Assembly: GCA_049317465.1 (NCBI GenBank)
Contig: JBMOIF010000098.1
Location: forward strand, 1 to 5,460
Source: CAIQIA01 sp049317465
Lineage (GTDB): Bacteria > Cyanobacteriota > Cyanobacteriia > PCC-6307 > Cyanobiaceae
Direction: 5' to 3'
DNA length: 5,460 nt
Shown here: positions 1 to 5,460 of the stretch, in pieces
Position numbering within the stretch: the first letter of the stretch is position 1
How the letters are laid out: each line of letters opens with the position of its first letter
Notes under the pieces: generated by a model
Databases searched by the model: none
The model's input: the letters and a program-made list of their open reading frames with translations, nothing else
Told to the model about the DNA's origin: nothing
Made by a program: the position numbers and the translations under genes

Positions 1-2604
1 GGCCTGGGCCAGATTGGGGCGGCCGCCGCCGCCGCCGCCGCAGGCTTTCGCCACATCGCCGATGAACTTGCCCGCCTGCTGGCCGGCGGCCACCACCGCT
101 GAGCCAAAAGCGGCCACAAAAACAACCTTCCCCAGATCCGAGGGGTCTGGCAAGCCGCCAATCACGACTGCTGTGCCAATCCCAACCTGCTCCTGCAGCT
201 TCTGCGCCACAACCTGAAGACTGGCCCCCTCGACACCATCAAGGCGCTTCACCAGGATCTTGAGAGGCTCGCCTCCGGAGGTCGTGCCGACCTGCACGGC
301 CTGGGCCGCCAACGCTGCAGCCTTGGCCACCGCCAGCTCGGAACGGGCCGACGCCAGGGCCTTGCCGGTGGCCTTCAGCTCCTCCTGCAGGGCGCTCACC
401 CGCTCGACGATCTCGCCGGGCTGGGCCTTGAAGCGATCGGCCAGCTCCCGCACGACCCGGTCGCGTTCCGCCACCCAGGCCAGCACCGCCGGGCCGGCCA
501 CCGCCTCGATGCGGCGGATACCGGCGGCCACCCCCGTTTCCGAGATGATCTTGAACAGGCCGATCTCGGCGGTGTTGGCCACGTGGGTGCCGCCGCAGAG
601 CTCCATCGACACCCCCGGCACATCCACCACCCGGACCACGTCGGCGTACTTCTCGCCGAACATCGCCACGGCGCCCGCGGCCCTGGCCCGCTCGATCTCC
701 ATCTCCTGAACCTCGAGGTCATGGGCCTCGGCGATCCAGCCGTTGATCAGGGCCTCGATCCGCTCCAGCTCCTCGGCGCTCACCGGCCGCGGGCAGTGGA
801 AGTCGAAGCGCAGGCGGTCGAAGTCGACCAGGGAACCGGCCTGGCCGATGGCCGGATCCACCACCTGCTTGAGGGCCGCCTGCAGCAGATGGGTGGCGGT
901 GTGATTCGCCTGGGCGCGGCGGCGACAGGCGCGATCCACCCGGGCGGTCACCAGGTCGCCCACCGCCAGCTGGCCCCGTTCGACACGGCCGGCATGCACG
1001 AAGACACTGCGGTTGCGGCTGACGCCCTCGATCGGCACGATCACGCCGTCGCCTGCGGCGCCCTCTCCCGACAGCACGCCGCGATCGCCCACCTGACCGC
1101 CGCCCTCGCCGTAGAAGGGGGTGCTGTCCAGCACAAGCTGCACCCGGTCGCCGGCGGTGGCCCGCTCGGCGGGGGCACCGTTCACCACCAGCGCCAGCAC
1201 GCAGCTGGGATGTTCCAGGGCGTCGTAACCCCTGAAGGCGGTGGCCTGGCTGGCGGCGGCCACCTGATCGATCGCCTCCTGCAGGGTCAGGTCGATGGTC
1301 ACCGCCGCGGCCTTGGCCCGCTGCCGCTGCTGCTCCATGGCCGCCTCGAAGCCCGCCAGATCGACCGTGAGGCCGTGCTCCTCGGCGATCTCCTCGGTGA
1401 GCTCAAGCGGGAACCCGTAGGTGTCGTAGAGCTCAAAGGCCTGGGCGCCGCTGATCTGCACCGGCCGGGCCGCCAGCACCTCGGCCAACAGCTTCTCGCC
1501 CCGCTCAAGGGTCTCGAGGAACCGGGCCTCCTCCCGCTCCAGCTCCGCCACGATCGCGCCACGGCGCTCCTCCAGCACCGGGTAGGCCTCCGTCATCAGG
1601 GCGATCGCCGCCTCCCCCATCGCCACCAGGAAGGGCCGGTCAATGCCCAGCAGCCGGCCATGGCGCACGACACGGCGCAGCAGCCGCCGCAGGATGTAGC
1701 CGCGGCCGAGGTTGCTGGCGGTGACACCGTCGGCGATCAGCTGGGTGATGGCGCGGCTGTGGTCGCCGATCACCTTGAGGCTGGTCTGGCCCCGGGCATC
1801 GAGGCCGCGGTAATCGACCCCGGCGAGGGCGGCGGCGGTACCGATCAGCGGAAAGATCAGATCCGTCTCGTAGTTGTTCGGCACCCCCTGCAGAATCTGG
1901 GCCATCCGCTCCAGACCCATGCCGGTGTCGATGCAGCGGCTGGCGAGGGGGGCCAGCACCCCCGCCGCGTCGCGGTTGTACTGCATGAAGACCAGGTTGT
2001 AGAACTCGATGAAACGGCTGTCGTCCTCCAGGTCGATGCCGTCATCGCCGTCGTCGGGGCGGAAGTCGTAGTAGATCTCCGAGCACGGACCGCAGGGTCC
2101 GGTGGGGCCCGAGGCCCAGAAGTTGTCGGCTTCATCCATGCGGATGATCCGCTTCGGGTTCACCCCCACCCGATCGCGCCAGATCGCCTCGGCTTCGTCG
2201 TCCTCGCGGAACACACTCACCACCAGGTTTCGCGGCGCCAGGCCGAACACCTCTGTGCTGAGCTCCCAGGCCCAGCGGATCGCCTGCTCCTTGAAGTAGT
2301 CGCCGAAGGAAAAGTTGCCGAGCATCTCGAAGAACGTGTGATGCCGCGCCGTGCGGCCCACGTTCTCGATGTCGTTGGTGCGGATGCACTTCTGGCTGCT
2401 GGTGGCCCGCGGCGCCGGCCGTTCCGCCTGGCCCAGGAACACCGGCTTGAACGGCAGCATCCCGGCGATGGTGAGCAGCACCGTCGGGTCCTCCGGCACC
2501 AGCGAGGCGCTGGGCAGACGCCGGTGGTCGCGGGTCTCGTAGAAGCGCAGGAACGCCTCGCGGATCTCGGCGCCGCTGCGGGGACGGGCGGGGGCTGCGG
2601 CCAT
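1..2604 (-). CDS. alaS: Alanyl-tRNA synthetase, 3' end cut by the window
   Basis: This cytosolic enzyme charges tRNA-Ala with alanine and hydrolyses mischarged Ser- and Gly-tRNA-Ala. 868 codons are visible, against a usual length of about 875-890, so only a short tail is missing. Class II core: residues 43-58 (LLTIAGMLPFKPVFLG), motif 2 region with HHTFFEMLGNFSFGDYF at 88-104, GPTGPCGPC at 166-174, and motif 3 DTGMGLERM at 226-234 with its arginine at 233. Editing domain: TPFYGEGGGQVGD at 495-507, and zinc ligands HTATH (H568, H572) and CGGTH (C670, H674). An Ala/Glu/Leu-rich coiled coil spans about 730-770, followed by the C-Ala domain ending in a glycine run plus RPNLAQA (856-868). The ATG at 2604 fits the family N-terminus (SGAEIREAFLRFYETR), and no in-frame start lies in the nine codons upstream. 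No clear ribosome binding site precedes it. The core reads CIRTNDIENVG, without the short insertion of the E. coli enzyme (CVRAGGKHNDLENVG). No frameshift or missing catalytic residue was seen. Identity is certain; the cyanobacterial origin is inferred. Confidence 0.98.
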   Translation of the reverse strand, partial: MAAAPARPRSGAEIREAFLRFYETRDHRRLPSASLVPEDPTVLLTIAGMLPFKPVFLGQAERPAPRATSSQKCIRTNDIENVGRTARHHTFFEMLGNFSFGDYFKEQAIRWAWELSTEVFGLAPRNLVVSVFREDDEAEAIWRDRVGVNPKRIIRMDEADNFWASGPTGPCGPCSEIYYDFRPDDGDDGIDLEDDSRFIEFYNLVFMQYNRDAAGVLAPLASRCIDTGMGLERMAQILQGVPNNYETDLIFPLIGTAAALAGVDYRGLDARGQTSLKVIGDHSRAITQLIADGVTASNLGRGYILRRLLRRVVRHGRLLGIDRPFLVAMGEAAIALMTEAYPVLEERRGAIVAELEREEARFLETLERGEKLLAEVLAARPVQISGAQAFELYDTYGFPLELTEEIAEEHGLTVDLAGFEAAMEQQRQRAKAAAVTIDLTLQEAIDQVAAASQATAFRGYDALEHPSCVLALVVNGAPAERATAGDRVQLVLDSTPFYGEGGGQVGDRGVLSGEGAAGDGVIVPIEGVSRNRSVFVHAGRVERGQLAVGDLVTARVDRACRRRAQANHTATHLLQAALKQVVDPAIGQAGSLVDFDRLRFDFHCPRPVSAEELERIEALINGWIAEAHDLEVQEMEIERARAAGAVAMFGEKYADVVRVVDVPGVSMELCGGTHVANTAEIGLFKIISETGVAAGIRRIEAVAGPAVLAWVAERDRVVRELADRFKAQPGEIVERVSALQEELKATGKALASARSELAVAKAAALAAQAVQVGTTSGGEPLKILVKRLDGVEGASLQVVAQKLQEQVGIGTAVVIGGLPDPSDLGKVVFVAAFGSAVVAAGQQAGKFIGDVAKACGGGGGGRPNLAQA
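22..39. repeat. Six-unit GCC trinucleotide run in alaS
   Basis: Six consecutive GCC units on the plus strand read as six glycines (residues 856-861) on the alaS strand, directly before RPNLAQA. The position is the conserved glycine-rich signature of the C-Ala domain. The E. coli enzyme has GGKGGGRPDMAQAGG here, so the glycines are expected and the purity of the codon run is the unusual part. It could be prone to strand slippage in three-base steps, which would keep the frame. Confidence 0.75.
1081..1088. repeat. HIP1-type octamer GCGATCGC
   Basis: Exact match to the highly iterated palindrome HIP1, which is over-represented in many cyanobacterial genomes. It lies inside alaS, over the editing-domain codons for GDR just after the TPFYGEGGGQV motif. 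It serves here as a taxonomic hint; a single copy carries no functional meaning. Confidence 0.55.
1601..1608. repeat. HIP1-type octamer GCGATCGC, second copy
   Basis: Second exact HIP1 octamer, also inside alaS, 520 bp from the first, in the segment coding EAAIALM between the catalytic core and the editing domain. No exact copy was found by eye in the helicase gene, although one-mismatch relatives such as TCGATCGC occur near 5410. Confidence 0.55.
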
Positions 2605-2701
2605 GGCGAAGCGGAACGCAGGGCCATGATCCCGCAACGGCCGACGGGCCGCGGCGGGTGCAGGATGGCGGGATGGTGGTCTCCTTCGCCGTGCGGCCGC
2701 G
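2605..2701. promoter_or_regulatory. Divergent intergenic region between alaS and the SNF2 gene
   Basis: These 97 bp (24 A/T, so about 75% GC) separate the two divergent start codons and should carry the promoters of both genes. The best -10-like match is the AT-richer patch at 2625-2630 (CATGAT; GATCAT on the minus strand one base further along), four of six consensus bases on either strand, with no acceptable -35 partner. Other local structure: a 5-bp inverted repeat CGGCC/GGCCG at 2638-2651 with a 4-base loop, a direct repeat GGATGG at 2663-2668 and 2671-2676, and the 8-bp palindrome GCGGCCGC at 2693-2700, one base before the helicase ATG. Such short elements arise readily in DNA of this composition, so none is called as an operator. 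The promoter role is inferred from gene orientation only. Confidence 0.4.
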
Positions 2702-5460
2702 ATGACCCTTCTGCATGCGGCATGGCTGGCGGATGCGGCCGGCCCCCAGCTGCTGCTGTGGGCCGACACCTGGCGGGTGGCCAAGGGTCGCCGCCTCGAC
2801 GAGCTCGACGCCACCCCCGACCACCCGCTGGCCCTCTCGTCCGCCGACCTGAGCGCCTGGCTGCAGGAGCGCGGGCTGTTGCCCGGGCGCGGCGCACCGC
2901 GGCTGGTGCAGCTGACCCTGCCCAGCCGCAGCAGCGGCCTGCCGCTGATGGCCGGCGAACCGTTGCCGCGTCAGCTGCAGTGGTGGCCCTGGCGGGTGGA
3001 GGGCCTGGCCCTCGATCCCGACGCCGCCGGCCCCTGGCTGGAGACGTTGCCCCTCTCGGGGGACCATCCCGAACTGGGGGATGACCTGCGCTGGTGGGCG
3101 CATCTGCAGCGCTGGGTGCTGAGCCTGGTGGCCCGCGGCCGCTGGCTGCCGCTGGTGACGCCACCGGACGCAGACGGCGTCCGGCGGGCGCTGTGGCAGC
3201 CGCTGCTCAACCACGAAGACGACCGCCGGCGGCTGGAAGATCTGGCGGCACGGCTGCCCCAGGTGGTGACCGCCGGCGACGGTGGTGACGGCCTGGCATG
3301 CCGCCGACCCGGCAGCGCCCGGATGCGGGTGGCGGCCATCGTGACGGCCCTGCTGGACGGCCAGCTGCGCCAGCCGCCGGCCGCCGACGACCTGGAGGGC
3401 CTCGACCCGCTGCTCACGGCCTGGCGCCGGGCTCTGGGCCCGGGCAGTGGTCGGCTCGACCTCCAGGATGAAGATGGCGAACGGCTGGGAACCGCCACCG
3501 CCCACTGGCGCGAGACGGTGGCGGGGCGGGTGGCACCAGCCCGGGCGGTGCTGGAACTCGAGACCCCCGCCAGCGGCGAAGACCTGTGGACCCTGCGCTT
3601 CGGCCTGCAGGCCGAGGCCGATCCCGAACTGCGGCTGCCGGCGGCAACGGTGTGGGAGACCGGCGACGGCACGCTGCTGCTGGGGGAAAGCGACGTCCCC
3701 CAGCCCGGGGAACTGCTGCTGGAGGGGCTCGGCCGGGCCCTGGTGGTGTTCGAACCCCTGGCCCGCGGCCTGGAGGAGGCCACGCCGGTGTCGATGGCCC
3801 TGGCACCGGCCGAGGCCTTCGTGCTGGTGCGCACCGCCACCGCCCGCCTGCGCGATGTGGGCGTGGGGGTGGTGCTGCCGCCGAGTCTCAGCGGCGGCCT
3901 GGCCAGCCGCCTGGGCCTGGCCATCGAGGCCGACCTGCCGTCGAGCTCACGGGGGTTCAGCCTCGGCGAATCGCTGGACTGGCGCTGGGAGCTGATGATC
4001 GGCGGCGTCACCCTCAGCCTCAGGGATCTGGAGCGGCTGTCGGCCAAGCGCAGCCCGCTGGTGCAGCACAAGGGGGCCTGGATCGAGCTGCGGCCCAGCG
4101 ACCTGAAGAACGCCGAACGCTTCTGCGCCGCCGACCCCGGCCTCAGCCTCGACGATGCCCTGCGCCTCACCGCCACCGAAGGCGAGACGCTGATGCGGCT
4201 GCCGGTGCATCGCTTCAGCGCCGGCCCACGGCTGCAGGCGGTGCTGGAGCAGTACCACCAGATGAAGGCCCCGGATCCGCTGCCGGCCCCGGAGGGCTTC
4301 AGCGGTCAGCTGCGGCCCTACCAGGAGCGGGGCCTGGGCTGGCTGGCCTTTCTGCACCGCTTCGACCAGGGGGCCTGCCTCGCCGATGACATGGGCCTCG
4401 GCAAGACGATCCAGCTGCTGGCGTTTCTGCAGCACCTCAAGGCCGAGCAGGAACTGAAGCGGCCGGTGCTGCTGGTGGCGCCCACGTCGGTGCTGACCAA
4501 CTGGCACCGGGAGGCCTCGCTGTTCACACCCCAGCTGGTGGTGCGGGAGCACTACGGCCCCCGGCGACCGGCCAGCGAGGCGGCCCTGCGCAAGGCCCTC
4601 CACGACGTGGACCTGGTGCTGACCAGCTACGGGCTGCTGCAGCGCGACGCCGAACTGCTGCAGACCATCGACTGGCAGGGGGTGGTGATCGATGAGGCGC
4701 AGGCGATCAAGAACCCGGCGGCGAAACAGAGCCAGGCCGCCCGTGGTCTGGCCCGCCCCGGCCGCCAGAGCCGCTTCCGGATCGCGCTGACGGGCACGCC
4801 GGTGGAGAACCGCGTCAGCGAACTCTGGGCCCTGATGGACTTCCTCAACCCGAAGGTGCTGGGGGAGGAGGGCTTCTTTCGCCAGCGCTACCGGTTGCCG
4901 ATCGAGCGCTACGGCGACATGAGTTCCCTGCGGGACCTGAAGGCCCGGGTCGGTCCGTTCATCCTGCGGCGCCTCAAGACCGACCGGTCGATCATCTCGG
5001 ACCTGCCCGAAAAGCTCGAACTGCGCGAATGGGTGGGTCTGTCGAGCGAGCAGGTGAGCCTGTACCGCCGCACCGTCGAAGCGAGCCTCGAGACCATCGC
5101 CCGGGCACCCCAGGGCCAGCGCCACGGCCAGGTGCTGGCCCTGCTCACCCGCCTGAAGCAGATCTGCAACCATCCCGCCCTGGTGCTGGATGAAGACACG
5201 GTCGGCGCAGGGTTCGCCGGCCGCAGCGCCAAGCTGCTGCGCCTTGAGGAGATTCTCGAGGAGGTGATCGAGGCCGGCGACCGCGCCCTGCTGTTCACCC
5301 AGTTCGCCGAATGGGGCCATCTGCTGAGGGCCTGGCTCGAGCAGCGCTGGCGCCAGGAGGTGCCGTTCCTGCATGGCGGCAGCAGCAAGAGCGAACGGCA
5401 GGCGATGGTCGATCGCTTCCAGGAGGACCCCCGCGGCCCCCAGCTGTTCCTGCTGTCGCT
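2702..5460 (+). CDS. SNF2/Rad54-type helicase-like ATPase, 3' end cut by the window
   Basis: Predicted ATP-driven DNA translocase of superfamily 2. 919 whole codons are visible. Cyanobacterial relatives are, from memory, about 1050-1080 residues, so roughly 150 are missing. Residues 1 to about 350 are tryptophan-rich (12 Trp in the first 152) with no motif I can name. About 360-490 looks like the bacterial SNF2-associated domain (DUF3670, PF12419): VVLPPS at 390-395, LGESLDWRWEL at 421-431, SPLVQHKGAWIEL at 451-463. ATPase lobe 1: LRPYQERGLGWL from 537, Walker A DDMGLGKT (562-569, Lys568), motif Ia APTSVLTNW (593-601), TSYG (641-644), Walker B box DEAQ (664-667), motif III LTGTPVEN (696-703). 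Lobe 2: ILRRLKTD (754-761), QICNHP (820-825), motif IV region RALLFTQF (861-868), HGG (891-893). Motifs V and VI fall outside. The ATG at 2702 opens a family-like N-terminus and no in-frame start lies close upstream; there is no clear ribosome binding site. It is not RapA/HepA, because the ATPase core begins near residue 535 and Walker A reads DDMGLGKT. Substrate and cellular role are unknown. Confidence 0.94.
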   Translation, partial: MTLLHAAWLADAAGPQLLLWADTWRVAKGRRLDELDATPDHPLALSSADLSAWLQERGLLPGRGAPRLVQLTLPSRSSGLPLMAGEPLPRQLQWWPWRVEGLALDPDAAGPWLETLPLSGDHPELGDDLRWWAHLQRWVLSLVARGRWLPLVTPPDADGVRRALWQPLLNHEDDRRRLEDLAARLPQVVTAGDGGDGLACRRPGSARMRVAAIVTALLDGQLRQPPAADDLEGLDPLLTAWRRALGPGSGRLDLQDEDGERLGTATAHWRETVAGRVAPARAVLELETPASGEDLWTLRFGLQAEADPELRLPAATVWETGDGTLLLGESDVPQPGELLLEGLGRALVVFEPLARGLEEATPVSMALAPAEAFVLVRTATARLRDVGVGVVLPPSLSGGLASRLGLAIEADLPSSSRGFSLGESLDWRWELMIGGVTLSLRDLERLSAKRSPLVQHKGAWIELRPSDLKNAERFCAADPGLSLDDALRLTATEGETLMRLPVHRFSAGPRLQAVLEQYHQMKAPDPLPAPEGFSGQLRPYQERGLGWLAFLHRFDQGACLADDMGLGKTIQLLAFLQHLKAEQELKRPVLLVAPTSVLTNWHREASLFTPQLVVREHYGPRRPASEAALRKALHDVDLVLTSYGLLQRDAELLQTIDWQGVVIDEAQAIKNPAAKQSQAARGLARPGRQSRFRIALTGTPVENRVSELWALMDFLNPKVLGEEGFFRQRYRLPIERYGDMSSLRDLKARVGPFILRRLKTDRSIISDLPEKLELREWVGLSSEQVSLYRRTVEASLETIARAPQGQRHGQVLALLTRLKQICNHPALVLDEDTVGAGFAGRSAKLLRLEEILEEVIEAGDRALLFTQFAEWGHLLRAWLEQRWRQEVPFLHGGSSKSERQAMVDRFQEDPRGPQLFLLS

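Noticed and set aside
2626..2628. An ATG in the spacer (and the overlapping minus-strand ATG at 2627-2625) as an alternative start for the helicase or alaS.
   Set aside because: Neither is in frame with its gene: the plus ATG is in a different phase from the ATG at 2702, and the minus ATG is 23 bases from the alaS ATG.
2638..2651. A small inverted repeat (CGGCC, 4-base loop, GGCCG) as a terminator or operator.
   Set aside because: The stem is only 5 bp, no T-run follows, and it sits between two divergent starts where no transcript should end. Such repeats are frequent by chance at this GC content.
583..3084. An 833-codon open frame on the plus strand, opposite alaS and running through the spacer into the helicase gene.
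   Set aside because: Within alaS its codons are the exact reverse complements of the alaS codons, so it stays open merely because alaS avoids TTA, CTA and TCA, which are rare at this GC content. The translation is low-complexity (rich in Gly, His, Arg, Ala), matches no family I know, and both real genes cover it with intact conserved motifs.
2132..3505. A 457-codon minus-strand open frame spanning the start of the helicase gene, the spacer and the start of alaS.
   Set aside because: It is the reverse-complement frame of the SNF2 gene on its right part and a different frame from alaS on its left part. It shows no conserved motif, and crossing two well-supported gene starts makes it a composition artefact.
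2971..4176. A 401-codon minus-strand open frame rich in Ser and Arg.
   Set aside because: The Ser/Arg-rich low-complexity product is typical of a wrong-frame reading of GC-rich coding DNA. The SNF2 frame over the same bases includes the SNF2-associated domain.
3947..5374. A 475-codon open frame on the minus strand inside the helicase gene.
   Set aside because: It is in the exact reverse-complement frame of the SNF2 gene, with the same codon-avoidance explanation. Its product is Gln/Leu/Ala-rich with no recognisable domain.
2702..5460. The SNF2 gene as part of a defence island (DISARM DrmD, or a restriction system helicase).
   Set aside because: No methylase, nuclease or other defence gene is in the window, the neighbour is housekeeping alaS, and the DUF3670-type domain plus Rad54-like core fits the common bacterial SNF2 group.

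Overview
The window is GC-rich throughout and contains two large divergent genes. Both run off the window, separated by a 97-bp spacer. The protein sequences suggest a high-GC picocyanobacterium of the Synechococcus/Cyanobium type. The AlaRS catalytic core resembles the cyanobacterial form. The N-terminus of the helicase (MTLLHAAWL, then LLLWADTWRV) matches what I remember of cyanobacterial SNF2 proteins. Two copies of the cyanobacterial HIP1 octamer (GCGATCGC) are present, and neither gene has a clear Shine-Dalgarno sequence. The assignment comes from recognition only; no search was run.

Left half (1-2604, minus strand): alaS, alanyl-tRNA synthetase. 868 codons are present from the start codon, and only the last few codons and the stop lie beyond base 1. 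The class II catalytic core, the editing domain with its four zinc ligands, the coiled coil and the glycine-rich C-Ala signature are all present and intact.

Spacer (2605-2701): 97 bp, about 75% GC. It must hold the 5' signals of both genes unless one or both leaders are very short. I see no convincing -35/-10 pair.

Right half (2702-5460, plus strand): the first 919 codons of a SNF2/Rad54-type helicase-like ATPase. Its N-terminal region is about 530 residues long. The first roughly 350 residues are tryptophan-rich with no motif I can name, followed by the bacterial SNF2-associated domain (DUF3670/PF12419 type). The first RecA-like lobe is complete. The second is cut off before motifs V and VI.

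The two genes have no evident functional link. Aminoacylation is housekeeping, while this branch of SNF2 proteins is widespread in bacteria but has no well-defined role. I find no RNA gene, insertion sequence, CRISPR array, attachment site or new system here. The several long open frames on the opposite strands are explained as reverse-complement shadows of the two real genes.
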